From Nitrospira sp. SG-bin2 (GTDB taxonomy: Bacteria > Nitrospirota > Nitrospiria > Nitrospirales > Nitrospiraceae), in assembly GCA_002083405.1 (NCBI GenBank), contig LVWT01000045.1, forward strand, positions 1-64,000: a stretch of DNA of 64,000 bases, given 5' to 3'. The first letter of the stretch is position 1. Every line of letters begins with the position of its first letter. Below, in pieces: positions 1-8,395 of the stretch. The notes beneath the pieces were generated by a model, which saw nothing but the letters and a program-made list of their open reading frames with translations, did no database searches and was not told the DNA's origin. A program made the translations under genes and the position numbers.

Positions 1-28
1 CGGCGTCGTCACGGAAATTCTGGCGTAA
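1..28 (+). CDS. tuf: Elongation factor Tu, C-terminal end (partial)
   Basis: Only the last eight residues and the stop are inside the window; they read GVVTEILA, which matches the conserved C-terminus of bacterial EF-Tu. EF-Tu is the GTPase that delivers aminoacyl-tRNA to the ribosome. Its position directly before rpsJ is the common str-to-S10 operon junction, which supports the call despite the very short piece. Confidence 0.85.
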
Positions 29-44
29 GAAGACACGGGTATTC

Positions 45-73
45 GTCAACTGCCATGCGTCAGCATGGTTGAC
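45..73 (+). other. Hairpin in tuf-rpsJ intergenic region
   Basis: GTCAACTGCCATGC (45..58) pairs with GCATGGTTGAC (63..73) around a GTCA loop, leaving a CTG bulge. No T-run follows, so a classical intrinsic terminator is unlikely. It may be an RNA processing or leader structure between the str-type and S10-type gene blocks. Confidence 0.4.
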
Positions 74-124
74 ATGGAAGCCGAGCGGTTTCGAGTAACG
101 GACGATGAATAACGGGGGTTCCGA

Positions 125-436
125 GTGAAGGTCGATCAGCGAATCAGAATCAGATTGCGCGGGTTCGATTACCGCGTGCTGGACCAGTCGGTGATGGAAA
201 TCGTCGAAACTGTTCGGCGTAGCGGGGCTAAGGTAGTTGGCCCGATTCCACTTCCGACCAGAATCGAGAAGATTACCGTCCAGCGATCGACGCACGTCGA
301 TAAGAAATCGCGTGAACAGTTTGAAATGCGCACGCACAAGCGCTTGCTGGACATTATGGAGCCGACGCCGGAAACGATGGATTCGCTGATGAAGTTGAAT
401 CTGGCTGCCGGCGTGGATGTGGAAATCAAGTTGTGA
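125..436 (+). CDS. rpsJ: 30S ribosomal protein S10
   Basis: S10 sits in the head of the 30S subunit and also acts as NusE, the partner of NusB in transcription antitermination; a nusB gene is present at 48112 in this window. The 103 residues equal the usual family length, and the sequence is typical throughout, including VGPIPLPTRIEKITVQRS and the HVDKKSREQFEMRTHKR stretch. The start is GTG. It is the first gene of the S10-type block, 96 bases after tuf. Confidence 0.97.
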   Translation: MKVDQRIRIRLRGFDYRVLDQSVMEIVETVRRSGAKVVGPIPLPTRIEKITVQRSTHVDKKSREQFEMRTHKRLLDIMEPTPETMDSLMKLNLAAGVDVEIKL

Positions 437-479
437 GGAAGGACAGGGCTAAGCTCAGCTTCAGCCTCGCGGTGAGTGA

Positions 480-1100
480 ATGACAAACGGATTGCTTGGA
501 AAAAAACTTGGGATGACGCAGGTCTTTGATCAAAATCGCTTGACCCCGGTGACGGTGATCGAGGCGGGGCCGTGCCGAGTTGTCACTGTGAAGACTAAAG
601 AGCGCGATGGCTATGAGGCGGTTCAGCTCTCCTTCGGCGAAGTCAAGGAGTGCAAGCTTTCTAAGGCCGAACTGGGACACCTCAAGAAGAGCCAGTCACC
701 TGCCAGCCGTGTGCTGCGTGAGTTTAAGAAGGATGGCGCTCCGGAGGTCGGGCAGTCGGTGACCGTCGATATTTTCAAGAAGGGCGATTGGGTCGATGTC
801 ATCGGGGTCTCGAAGGGAAAGGGTTTTCAGGGCGTGGTTCGTCGCCACCACTACGCCGGAGGGCCGGAATCTCACGGATCGATGTTCCACCGGCATCCCG
901 GTTCGATCGGGGCAAGTTCATATCCTTCGCGTGTGTGGAAGGGGAAAGAGTTGCCTGGCCATATGGGGGCGGAGCGGATCACGACGCAACGATTGAAGGT
1001 CGTCGAGTCGAGGCCTGATGAGCACCTTCTTTTCGTCCGCGGGGCTATTCCAGGTGCAGCAAACGGAATCGTCGTCATAAGAAAGTCAAAGAAGAGTTAA
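480..1100 (+). CDS. rplC: 50S ribosomal protein L3
   Basis: L3 is an early 50S assembly protein that contacts 23S rRNA near the peptidyl-transferase centre. The 206-residue product begins LLGKKLGMTQVF, the family hallmark, and carries the GFQGVVRRHH and HGSMFHRHPGSIG stretches of the extension that reaches into the subunit. The glutamine methylated by PrmB in other species lies in this kind of region, but prmB is not in the window. It follows rpsJ by 43 bases and is followed by rplD after 3 bases. Confidence 0.98.
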   Translation: MTNGLLGKKLGMTQVFDQNRLTPVTVIEAGPCRVVTVKTKERDGYEAVQLSFGEVKECKLSKAELGHLKKSQSPASRVLREFKKDGAPEVGQSVTVDIFKKGDWVDVIGVSKGKGFQGVVRRHHYAGGPESHGSMFHRHPGSIGASSYPSRVWKGKELPGHMGAERITTQRLKVVESRPDEHLLFVRGAIPGAANGIVVIRKSKKS

Positions 1101-1103
1101 GCT

Positions 1104-1727
1104 ATGCCCACAGTTGATGTCGTTGATTGGCAGAACAAAAAGGTCGGAACGGTCGAGTTAGCGCCGAGCGTGTTTGGGTGCGAGCTCCGAGCAGCCTTGG
1201 TGCATGAAGCGGTGATCATGCAGCGAGCCTGTGAGCGCCAGGGAACGGCGTCTACGCTACGTCGAGGCGAAGTGAGCGGATCCGGCAAGAAGCCGTGGAA
1301 GCAAAAGCATACCGGACGGGCTCGAGCTGGGTCGCTGCGGTCTCCTGTATGGCGTCACGGTGGGAGTGTGTTTGGGCCGAAGCCAAGAAGCTATGCGTAT
1401 ACAATGCCGAAACAGAAGTATCGGGCGGCGCTTCAGAGTGCTCTCTCTGCGAAAGTTTCGGAAGGAAAATTGGTGGTCTTGTCGGAGGTATCGCTTCAGC
1501 AGCCCAAGACGAAGTTGCTGGCGCAGGCACTGGGGCGTCTGAGCGGAGGGGATCATGCCTTGGTTGTGCTTGGCAGTGGACAATCGACGGTTGCTCAGGC
1601 TGCTAAGAACATGGCCGCGGTTAAAGTGCTCAGCCCTGATCGGTTGAACGTGTATGACATCGTGCGTGCCGGCGTAGTGGTTGTCTCCCAGCAGGAACTG
1701 GGACGTGTGCAAGAGGTTTGGTCGTGA
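1104..1727 (+). CDS. rplD: 50S ribosomal protein L4
   Basis: L4 lines the exit-tunnel constriction together with L22. The 207-residue product contains the tunnel-loop signature around GSGKKPWKQKHTGRARAGS (roughly residues 53-71), rich in basic residues. In enterobacteria L4 represses its own S10 operon; no leader comparable to that attenuator was identified here. Its stop overlaps the rplW start in a GTGA arrangement, implying translational coupling. Confidence 0.98.
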   Translation: MPTVDVVDWQNKKVGTVELAPSVFGCELRAALVHEAVIMQRACERQGTASTLRRGEVSGSGKKPWKQKHTGRARAGSLRSPVWRHGGSVFGPKPRSYAYTMPKQKYRAALQSALSAKVSEGKLVVLSEVSLQQPKTKLLAQALGRLSGGDHALVVLGSGQSTVAQAAKNMAAVKVLSPDRLNVYDIVRAGVVVVSQQELGRVQEVWS

Positions 1728-2017
1728 AAATCGAAATGCATGCAGTCTTGATTCAGCCTCTGTTGACAGAGAAAATAACGGGTCTCCGTGAGAAGACGAA
1801 CACCGTCGGATTCATCGTCCACCCTGATGCGAATCGTGTGCAGATCAAGCAAGCGGTCGAATCGCTGCTGAAGGTCAAGGTTGAAAAAGTCAACGTACTG
1901 AACATCCGTGGCAAGGTTAAGCGGCTCGGACGGTTCTCGGGCCGTCGTTCAGACTGGAAGAAGGCCTTCGTCACCCTCAAGAAGGGTGAGAAGCTTGAGA
2001 TGTACGAAAGCGCATAA
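1724..2017 (+). CDS. rplW: 50S ribosomal protein L23
   Basis: L23 lies at the tunnel exit and is the docking site for trigger factor and SRP. About 97 residues with the family core (LLTEKI near the N-terminus, NTVGFIVHPDANRVQIKQAVE, then the basic loop near KVKRLGRFSGRRSDWKKA). I place the start at the GTG at 1724, which overlaps the rplD stop (GTGA) and has AAGAGG about 7 bases upstream; a TTG at 1718 and an ATG at 1736 are alternatives. Confidence 0.96.
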   Translation: MKIEMHAVLIQPLLTEKITGLREKTNTVGFIVHPDANRVQIKQAVESLLKVKVEKVNVLNIRGKVKRLGRFSGRRSDWKKAFVTLKKGEKLEMYESA

Positions 2018-2050
2018 TCAGCGTGATGCGCAAAAGGTAGGGGCAGAGTT

Positions 2051-2893
2051 ATGGGTGTGAAATCATACAGGCCGACAACTCCGGGACGTCGTGGGATGAC
2101 TGCGGTTACGACTGAGGAGCTGACAAAGAAAAAGCCGGAAAAGTCGCTGACCTCTTTTCATATTCGAAGCGGGGGGCGGAACAACGACGGACGGATGACC
2201 ATCCGTTTTCGTGGGGCTGGCCATAAGCGGTTGTATCGAAAGATTGATTTTCATCGGGATAAGGTCGGTATTGCTGCGCGTGTTGAGGCGATTGAGTATG
2301 ACCCGAACCGATCAGCCCGTATCGCGCTGTTAAAGTACAAGGACGGAGAGAAGCGCTATATTCTGGCTCCGGTCGGACTGAAAGTAAACGACGAAGTGCA
2401 ATCTGGCCCGCAGTCTGAAATTCGTCCCGGCAATGCGCTTCCGCTGGCCAATATGCCGCTGGGTACGACTGTTCACAATATTGAATTGAAGCTTGGTAAG
2501 GGTGGGCAGCTGATCCGGAGCGCAGGCGGTTCTGCTCAGGTGATGGGCCGTGACGGAGATTACATCCAGGTTCGCTTGAAGTCCGGAGAAATGCGGCGGA
2601 TCCTGGGGGTCTGTATGGCGACGGTCGGGCAAGTTGGAAACGTCGATCACGAGAACATTACGGTGGGAAAAGCCGGACGAAACCGATGGAAGGGAAAGCG
2701 TCCACATGTCCGCGGTGTCGTTATGAATCCGGTCGATCATCCACATGGAGGCGGAGAGGGGAAGTCTGGCCAAGGGAATCCCCATCCTGTGTCGCCGTGG
2801 GGAGTGCCGACGAAGGGGTATAAGACCAGACAGAATAAGAAGACCGATAAGTTCATTATCGCCCGACGTAAGTCAGGAGTGCGCAATGCCTAG
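2051..2893 (+). CDS. rplB: 50S ribosomal protein L2
   Basis: L2 is needed for subunit association and peptidyl-transferase activity. The 280-residue protein has the N-terminal OB-fold core, the SH3-like second domain and the C-terminal VDHPHGGGEGKSGQG motif containing the highly conserved histidine. Length is close to the usual 273-280. It overlaps the start of rpsS by 8 bases. Confidence 0.98.
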   Translation: MGVKSYRPTTPGRRGMTAVTTEELTKKKPEKSLTSFHIRSGGRNNDGRMTIRFRGAGHKRLYRKIDFHRDKVGIAARVEAIEYDPNRSARIALLKYKDGEKRYILAPVGLKVNDEVQSGPQSEIRPGNALPLANMPLGTTVHNIELKLGKGGQLIRSAGGSAQVMGRDGDYIQVRLKSGEMRRILGVCMATVGQVGNVDHENITVGKAGRNRWKGKRPHVRGVVMNPVDHPHGGGEGKSGQGNPHPVSPWGVPTKGYKTRQNKKTDKFIIARRKSGVRNA

Positions 2894-3173
2894 ATCGATT
2901 AGTAAGGGTGCGTTTGTGGATGCTCATCTCCTTAAGAAAGTTGAGCACATGAACCAGGTGAAGGATCGCAAACTGATCAAGACGTGGTCGCGGCGATCGA
3001 CGGTTATTCCGGACATGATCGGCCATACGTTTGCCGTCCATAACGGAAAGAAATTCATTCCCGTGTTTGTGACTGAAAATATGGTAGGCCACAAGCTCGG
3101 AGAATTTGCGCCGACCCGGTTCTTCAAGGGACATGGTCAGGCAAGGACGGAAAAGGCCGTTGCGCTGAAGTAG
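2886..3173 (+). CDS. rpsS: 30S ribosomal protein S19
   Basis: S19 forms a complex with S13 in the 30S head near the A-site tRNA. The product is 95 residues starting MPRSISKGAFVDAHLLKKV, and carries KTWSRRSTVIPDMIGHTFAVHNG, the family core. The start ATG at 2886 lies inside the last codons of rplB, a common translationally coupled arrangement. A 79-base gap without features follows before rplV. Confidence 0.98.
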   Translation: MPRSISKGAFVDAHLLKKVEHMNQVKDRKLIKTWSRRSTVIPDMIGHTFAVHNGKKFIPVFVTENMVGHKLGEFAPTRFFKGHGQARTEKAVALK

Positions 3174-3252
3174 AAGAGGTTGGTGGTCGGCAGTCAATGG
3201 TGGAGGGCATCCCGGTCCAACGGCCGGTGATGGATGACGGGATCTAAAGACG

Positions 3253-3609
3253 ATGACGGAAGCACGAGCCATATTACGATTTGTTCGGGTCGCGCCACGC
3301 AAGGCGAAGCCTGTTATTGACATGATTCGGGGACAGCATGTTCCCGCGGCGCTGGCGATGTTGAAGCATACGCCCAGGCATGCCGCCCGTGTCGTTGAGA
3401 AAATCCTTCGATCTGCGGTGGCGAACGCTGAGCAGAAGGAAATGGGAGACAGCGAGTCGATGGTGATCTCCAAAGCCTTCGTCAACTGTGGGCCCACCTA
3501 CAAGCGAGTTCGGGCCAGGTCGATGGGCCGGGCGAATGCGATTCAGAAACGGACCAGCCATATCACGGTTGTGGTGGCGGCGCCGACAATTCAAGATAAG
3601 AAGCAGTAG
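3253..3609 (+). CDS. rplV: 50S ribosomal protein L22
   Basis: L22 has a globular domain at the subunit surface and a long beta-hairpin that lines the exit tunnel, the site of several macrolide-resistance mutations. The 118 residues show the family pattern: VRVAPRKAKPVIDMIRGQHV near the N-terminus and RVRARSMGRANAI for the hairpin. Slightly longer than the usual 110. Confidence 0.97.
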   Translation: MTEARAILRFVRVAPRKAKPVIDMIRGQHVPAALAMLKHTPRHAARVVEKILRSAVANAEQKEMGDSESMVISKAFVNCGPTYKRVRARSMGRANAIQKRTSHITVVVAAPTIQDKKQ

Positions 3610-3643
3610 GGACACTTTTAACGCGTACTGAGGCAGACGTCGT

Positions 3644-4315
3644 ATGGGTCAGAAAACACATCCAATTGGGTATCGCCTGGGTTACAACTATACCTGGAAT
3701 TCACGCTGGTATGCCGGCAAGGATTACGCCAAGCTGCTTCACCAGGATATCAAGATCAGAAAGACGGTCAAAGCCAAGCTGTACCATGCGGGTGTCGCCA
3801 AGGTGGAAATTGAGCGGTCCGGTGATCAGACTCGAGTGATCATCCACACAGCTCGTCCGGGTATTATCATCGGCCGCAAGGGGGCTGAGGTTGATAAGCT
3901 CAAGGCGGATCTTGAAAAGCAATATGGCGGGCAGGCGTACATTACCGTCAAGGAAATCAAAAAGCCTGAACTTGATGCGCAGCTGGTTAGTGAAAATGTC
4001 GCTGCTCAGCTCGAAAAGCGTGTGGCGTTCCGGCGGGCCATGAAGCGTAGTGTCCAGTCGGCGCTTCGGCTCGGTGCGCAAGGAATCAAAATTATGGTGG
4101 CGGGCCGTTTGGGTGGTGCGGAAATCGCACGAACGGAATGGTATCGCGAAGGACGTGTGCCGCTGCATACTCTGCGGGCGGAAATCGACTATGGGTTTGC
4201 TGAGGCGCACACCACTATGGGGCAGATCGGTGTCAAGACGTGGATTTACAAGGGTGAACTGCTTCCGGCTCAGCCAATGAAGCCGGATTCTCTTCTTGAG
4301 CGGCGGATTGGGTAA
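3644..4315 (+). CDS. rpsC: 30S ribosomal protein S3
   Basis: S3 guards the mRNA entry channel with S4 and S5. The 223-residue protein opens with MGQKTHPIGYRLGY, contains a KH domain with the IIGRKGAEVDKLKADLEK loop (around residues 75-95), and ends in the conserved C-terminal domain (ARTEWYREGRVPLHTLRAEIDYG). Length is normal. It is separated from rplP by 12 bases. Confidence 0.98.
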   Translation: MGQKTHPIGYRLGYNYTWNSRWYAGKDYAKLLHQDIKIRKTVKAKLYHAGVAKVEIERSGDQTRVIIHTARPGIIIGRKGAEVDKLKADLEKQYGGQAYITVKEIKKPELDAQLVSENVAAQLEKRVAFRRAMKRSVQSALRLGAQGIKIMVAGRLGGAEIARTEWYREGRVPLHTLRAEIDYGFAEAHTTMGQIGVKTWIYKGELLPAQPMKPDSLLERRIG

Positions 4316-4327
4316 GGAGATCGAGTT

Positions 4328-4744
4328 GTGTTAGCGCCGAAGAAAGTCAAATTCAGAAAAATGCAGAAGGGCCGCATGAAGGGCAAGGCCTATCGTGGCG
4401 GTCAAATTACGCTGGGTGAGTTCGGTCTGAAGGCCTTGGAGCCCGGTTGGGTAACCAGCCGTCAAATTGAAGCGGCGCGAATCGCAATCACCCGTTATGT
4501 GAAGCGAGGCGGACAGGTGTGGACGCGCATATTCCCGGATAAGCCGATCACGAAGAAACCTGCCGAGACTCGAATGGGCAAAGGGAAAGGCAACCCGGAG
4601 TATTGGGTAGCGGTTGTGAAGCCTGGCCGGATTTTGTATGAGATGGATGGCGTCACGCCTGAGGTTGCAAAGGAAGCATTCCGGCTTGCGTCTCACAAGC
4701 TGCCTGTCGCGACAAAGCTGGTCGTTCGTGGAGAGTTCGCGTAA
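4328..4744 (+). CDS. rplP: 50S ribosomal protein L16
   Basis: L16 helps shape the aminoacyl-tRNA entry corridor of the 50S subunit. The 138-residue product begins with a GTG codon (LAPKKVKFRKMQKGRMKG) and shows the family features GEFGLKALEPGWVTSRQIEAAR and RMGKGKGNPEYWVAVVKPG. Length and order are as expected, with rpmC 30 bases downstream. Confidence 0.97.
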   Translation: MLAPKKVKFRKMQKGRMKGKAYRGGQITLGEFGLKALEPGWVTSRQIEAARIAITRYVKRGGQVWTRIFPDKPITKKPAETRMGKGKGNPEYWVAVVKPGRILYEMDGVTPEVAKEAFRLASHKLPVATKLVVRGEFA

Positions 4745-4774
4745 GGCCTTGAGTCTGGCCTGAGGGGTAAGGGT

Positions 4775-4990
4775 ATGGCATTAGAACTGAAAGAGTTGCG
4801 GCAACTAACAGCGATCGAGCTTGCAGATAAGGCAAAGCAGCTCGTCCAGGAGCTCTTTAATCTGCGGTTCCAGTTCGGGACTGGCCGGCTTGAGAATCCT
4901 ATGCAAATTCGAAGAACCAAGCGCGATATTGCCAGGATCAAAACGGTCATCCGGCAGATCGAGCAGCAGGCTGAAGCAGCCAAAGGGTAG
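4775..4990 (+). CDS. rpmC: 50S ribosomal protein L29
   Basis: L29 is a small helical hairpin protein near the tunnel exit, next to L23. The 71 residues match the family: an N-terminal helix with ELRQLTAIELADKAKQLVQELFNLRFQ, then NPMQIRRTKRDIARIKTVIRQIE. Slightly longer than the common 63-67. The following rpsQ starts six bases after the stop. Confidence 0.96.
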   Translation: MALELKELRQLTAIELADKAKQLVQELFNLRFQFGTGRLENPMQIRRTKRDIARIKTVIRQIEQQAEAAKG

Positions 4991-4996
4991 GGGTCT

Positions 4997-5263
4997 ATGT
5001 CTGAGGGTGTGAAAAGGCATCACCGGTTTGGAAGTGTCGTCAGCAATAAAATGCAGAAGACCGTCGTCGTGGCTGTGTCACGATCCGTCATTCATCCTGT
5101 TTACAGGAAAGTGCTCAAGCGGGTGACGAGATTGAAAGCGCATGATGAGAGTGGACAATGCAAGGTGGGTGATCGGGTCAAGATTATTCAGACCAGGCCA
5201 TTAAGTAAGGACAAGAACTGGCGGGTTGTTCAGGTCATGGAAAAGGGACAGGCTGAAAAATAG
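4997..5263 (+). CDS. rpsQ: 30S ribosomal protein S17
   Basis: S17 is an OB-fold primary binding protein of the 16S 5' domain. The 88-residue protein has the conserved GSVVSNKMQKTVVVAVSR strand and the RVKIIQTRPLSKDKNWRVVQV C-terminal strand. Length is normal. It sits in the canonical rpmC-rpsQ-rplN order. Confidence 0.97.
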   Translation: MSEGVKRHHRFGSVVSNKMQKTVVVAVSRSVIHPVYRKVLKRVTRLKAHDESGQCKVGDRVKIIQTRPLSKDKNWRVVQVMEKGQAEK

Positions 5264-5316
5264 AGGGAGCACCGTTCTGGGATCATCGGATCTCATGGCA
5301 TGCGCGGAACGCAGAT

Positions 5317-5685
5317 ATGATTCAAAACTACACGTATATGGATGTGGCCGATAATTCCGGTGCGAAGCAGGCGATGTGTTTCCACGTATTTGGAGGCACC
5401 AGACGTCGCTATGCATCGTTGGGTGACATTGTCGTCGTTGCCGTCAAGGAAGCCATTCCCCAGGCGAGCGTGAAAAAGGGGGATGTCAGCCGCGCGGTGA
5501 TTGTGCGGACGACAAAAGAAGTGCGGAGGGAAGATGGCTCCTACATTAAGTTTGATCGAAACGCTTGTGTGTTGATCAATAAGGAAGGCGAGCCAATTGG
5601 GACGCGCATTTTCGGGCCGGTCGCGCGCGAGCTGCGGTGGAAGAAATTCATGAAGATCATTTCCCTTGCACCTGAGGTGCTGTAG
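5317..5685 (+). CDS. rplN: 50S ribosomal protein L14
   Basis: L14 lies on the subunit interface, forms intersubunit bridges and is the target of the silencing factor RsfS in other bacteria. The 122 residues show the typical MDVADNSGAKQAMCFHVFGG start region, VKKGDVSRAVIVRTTKE, and the FDRNACVLINKEGEPIGTRI stretch. Length equals the family standard. Confidence 0.98.
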   Translation: MIQNYTYMDVADNSGAKQAMCFHVFGGTRRRYASLGDIVVVAVKEAIPQASVKKGDVSRAVIVRTTKEVRREDGSYIKFDRNACVLINKEGEPIGTRIFGPVARELRWKKFMKIISLAPEVL

Positions 5686-5706
5686 GGATCGGTAAGTGAG
5701 GACATT

Positions 5707-6036
5707 GTGCAGGCACTTCGCAAGAGCAAAATAAAAAAGGGCGATACAGTCGTCGTCATTACAGGCCGTGATCGGGGGAAGACCGGGAAGGTCCTCTCCG
5801 TGGATCTTGGAGCCGGGCAGGTGACGGTTGAAAAGCTCAATATCATCAAGCGGCACACCAAGCCGAACCAGAAGGTCAAGCAGGGGGGCATTCTTGAACG
5901 TGAGGCCCCTCTTAATATTTCAAAGGTAATGTTTTTCTGCCCCGTCACGCAGAAGCCGACACGAGTAGGAATACGGTCATCGGGGGATGGGCGGCGGACC
6001 AGGTTCAGCAAAAAATCGAACGAGCCTATCGAGTAG
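5707..6036 (+). CDS. rplX: 50S ribosomal protein L24
   Basis: L24 is one of the two assembly-initiator proteins of the large subunit. The 109-residue product has the N-terminal KOW motif (KKGDTVVVITGRDRGKTGKV, about residues 10-29) and the HTKPNQKVKQGGILEREAPL core. Start codon GTG at 5707. Only 16 bases separate it from rplE. Confidence 0.97.
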   Translation: MQALRKSKIKKGDTVVVITGRDRGKTGKVLSVDLGAGQVTVEKLNIIKRHTKPNQKVKQGGILEREAPLNISKVMFFCPVTQKPTRVGIRSSGDGRRTRFSKKSNEPIE

Positions 6037-6052
6037 GGTTGGAGAATTTGGA

Positions 6053-6703
6053 ATGGCGAAAGTAGAAAAAGGCAAAACCGGAAAGCCGGCTGAACGGAAG
6101 TCGCAGAAAAAAGAGAGTGCGGCGCCGCAGAAGTTGGACGAGGGAAGCGAAGAGTCGAAATTCAGGCCCCGGCTTCGCGACACCTATCAGCAAAAGGTAG
6201 TGCCGGCGCTGATGAAGGAGTTCGGCTATAAGAATGTCATGCAGGTGCCCCGACTTGAGCGTGTTGTGCTCAACGTCGGTATGGGAGAGGCTCTGCAGAA
6301 TGTCAAGTTGCTCGAGAGTGCGGTGACAGAACTCGGAACGATCACCGGGCAAAAGCCGGTTGTGACCAGGGCCAAGAAGGCGATAGCCGGGTTCAAGTTG
6401 CGGCAGGGGTTGCCGATTGGCGCTAAGGTGACGCTTCGCAGCCGCCGCATGTACGAATTTTTTGACCGGCTGGTGTCGTTGGCGCTTCCGCGCATCCGCG
6501 ATTTTCGCGGCGTCTCACCGAAGGCATTCGATGGGCGTGGAAACTATACCTTCGGCCTGAAGGAACAGCTGATTTTCCCGGAGATCAAGTACGACGAAGT
6601 GGCATCTATTCATGGCATGGACATTACGATTGTGACAACGGCCAAGACGAACGACGAGGGGAAGGCCCTGTTAAAGCATCTGGGCATGCCGTTTCGTACC
6701 TAG
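6053..6703 (+). CDS. rplE: 50S ribosomal protein L5 with N-terminal extension
   Basis: L5 binds 5S rRNA and contacts P-site tRNA. From the ATG at 6053 the protein is 216 residues, against about 179 for the family; the extra 36 or so residues are lysine- and glutamate-rich (MAKVEKGKTGKPAERKSQKK onward) and precede the normal start of the domain at RLRDTYQQKVVPALMKEFGY. The core (RLERVVLNVGMGEA, RGRGNYTFGLKEQLIFPEI-like region, MDITIVTTAKT) is intact. An upstream in-frame start at 5987 would overlap rplX and is less likely; GGAGAATTTGGA precedes 6053. Confidence 0.96.
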   Translation: MAKVEKGKTGKPAERKSQKKESAAPQKLDEGSEESKFRPRLRDTYQQKVVPALMKEFGYKNVMQVPRLERVVLNVGMGEALQNVKLLESAVTELGTITGQKPVVTRAKKAIAGFKLRQGLPIGAKVTLRSRRMYEFFDRLVSLALPRIRDFRGVSPKAFDGRGNYTFGLKEQLIFPEIKYDEVASIHGMDITIVTTAKTNDEGKALLKHLGMPFRT

Positions 6704-6748
6704 GGGCGCACTCGGTTGTGAGGCGTTGTTCGAAGAGAAGGAGTGTTT

Positions 6749-6934
6749 GTGGCACGATTAGCGCTGAGAAATAAGGCGGCAACCAAACAGAAGTTTCCGT
6801 GCCGGGAGTATCATCGCTGCGGCGTATGTGGCCGTGTACGTGGGTATCTTCGCCGGTTTCGGATGTGCAGAATCTGTTTTCGGCTCCTGAGCCTCCGTGG
6901 AGAAATCCCGGGCGTACGCAAATCAAGCTGGTAG
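6749..6934 (+). CDS. rpsN: 30S ribosomal protein S14, zinc-binding short form
   Basis: S14 belongs to the 30S head. The 61-residue product is the short, zinc-binding type, with CGVC and CRIC pairs (about residues 24-27 and 40-43) and the C-terminal GEIPGVRKSSW. Start GTG at 6749 is preferred over GTG 6743 because GAAGAGAAGGAG ends six bases before it. Its place between rplE and rpsH is canonical. Confidence 0.97.
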   Translation: MARLALRNKAATKQKFPCREYHRCGVCGRVRGYLRRFRMCRICFRLLSLRGEIPGVRKSSW

Positions 6935-6985
6935 CGGGTATATCGGCCTACGGTCGATCGTCTTAAGAATGTAGAAGGATATCAG

Positions 6986-7381
6986 ATGCTTACAGATCCG
7001 ATCAGTGACCTCCTTGTTCGGTTGAAAAATGGCGCTCAGCGTCGTCATGAGACAGTGGTTGTTCCGACTTCGAAATTGAAGCGTGCAATTTTAGAGATCT
7101 TGAAGCGAGAGGGCTATGTCGATGGCATTGAGGACGGGATGCGTGATGGGCATCCGATTCTCGATGTGCGACTGCGATATGTAGGGGAAGGACAGCCGAT
7201 GATTACGGGTCTGGAGCGGATCAGCAAGCCTGGACGCCGTGTTTATGTCGGAAGCAAAGATATTACAAAGGTCCGCAATGGGATCGGGGTGTCCATCCTC
7301 TCGACCTCGAAAGGTATCATGACGGATCAGGAGTCCCGCAAGAATAAGCTGGGTGGAGAGATTTTGTGTTCAGTGTGGTAG
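6986..7381 (+). CDS. rpsH: 30S ribosomal protein S8
   Basis: S8 organises the 16S central domain and represses the spc operon in enterobacteria. The 131-residue protein begins MLTDPISDLLVRLKNG and ends with the conserved GIGVSILSTSKGIMTDQESRK and GGEILCSVW. Length equals that of the family. Confidence 0.98.
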   Translation: MLTDPISDLLVRLKNGAQRRHETVVVPTSKLKRAILEILKREGYVDGIEDGMRDGHPILDVRLRYVGEGQPMITGLERISKPGRRVYVGSKDITKVRNGIGVSILSTSKGIMTDQESRKNKLGGEILCSVW

Positions 7382-7423
7382 GCGGGGCGAAGTTTTAACG
7401 ACTGAATAGGGATGTAGAAAATC

Positions 7424-7960
7424 ATGTCGCGGATAGGGAAAAAACCAATCACGGTTCCCAGTGGAGTGGATGTCAAAGTCTCCGGATCGAATGTGTCGGT
7501 CAAGGGTCCTTTGGGGAAGCTGGATTGGTCATTGACTCAGGGTGTGAGCGTTGCGGTGGATAACGGCCAGATCGTTGTCACTCGCTCCAGTGAAGACCGC
7601 AAACTGCGGGCCCTGCATGGTCTGGTTCGAGCGGAATTGAATAACATGGTCCATGGTGTCACCAAGGGCTACGAACGCTCGCTCGAAATAACCGGAGTCG
7701 GATACAAGGCACAAATTCAGGGCAGGACGATGAGTTTCAATGTCGGGTATATCAATCCCGTCGTGTATCAAGTGCCGGCTGGCATCGATGTGAAGGTGGA
7801 TAAGCAGACCCTTATCAATGTCAAGGGAGTCGATAAACGCCTCGTCGGCCAGGTGGCGGCTAATCTCCGAGCGATCAAGCCTCCCGATGTGTACAAGCAA
7901 AAGGGTGTTCGCTATGCGGGCGAACAGTTGCGGAAAAAGGAAGGCAAGACAGGGAAGTAG
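7424..7960 (+). CDS. rplF: 50S ribosomal protein L6
   Basis: L6 consists of two related domains and binds near the sarcin-ricin loop. The 178 residues begin MSRIGKKPITVPSGVDVKV and include VTKGYERSLEITGVGYKAQ and the C-terminal RAIKPPDVYKQKGVRYAGE. All are family hallmarks, with normal length. Confidence 0.98.
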   Translation: MSRIGKKPITVPSGVDVKVSGSNVSVKGPLGKLDWSLTQGVSVAVDNGQIVVTRSSEDRKLRALHGLVRAELNNMVHGVTKGYERSLEITGVGYKAQIQGRTMSFNVGYINPVVYQVPAGIDVKVDKQTLINVKGVDKRLVGQVAANLRAIKPPDVYKQKGVRYAGEQLRKKEGKTGK

Positions 7961-7969
7961 GTAGCGAAC

Positions 7970-8335
7970 ATGAATACGGCTGAAAAATTACGACAACTGA
8001 AACAGCGGCGACGGCGTGTGCGCAAGACGATCATGGGGACTGCTGAACGACCTCGTCTGAACGTGTTCCGCAGCAGCGCCCATATCTATGCGCAGGTGAT
8101 CAACGATATCGAGGGGAAAACGCTCGCAGCAGCGTCGTCGCTCGATAAGTCGCTACGCACGGCGCTTAAATCGACGAGCAGCATTGAAGCGGCGAAAGCG
8201 GTCGGGAAGCTGATTGCGTCGCGGGCGAAGGCCGCCAATGTGAATACTGTGGTCTTTGATCGCGGCGGACGGATGTATCACGGCCGAATCAAAGCGCTTG
8301 CCGATGCGTCGCGTGAAGGGGGTCTTCAGTTCTAG
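7970..8335 (+). CDS. rplR: 50S ribosomal protein L18
   Basis: L18 binds 5S rRNA with L5. The 121-residue product has a basic N-terminal tail (LRQLKQRRRRVRKTIMGTAERPRLNVFRS) and the C-terminal FDRGGRMYHGRIKALADASREGGL. It follows rplF by nine bases and precedes rpsE by about 60 bases. Confidence 0.98.
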   Translation: MNTAEKLRQLKQRRRRVRKTIMGTAERPRLNVFRSSAHIYAQVINDIEGKTLAAASSLDKSLRTALKSTSSIEAAKAVGKLIASRAKAANVNTVVFDRGGRMYHGRIKALADASREGGLQF

Positions 8336-8395
8336 CGCGGTCATCCTTTTCATCCCCACCAATTTCGAGTGGGAAGAGCAGAAACGAGGCACTGT

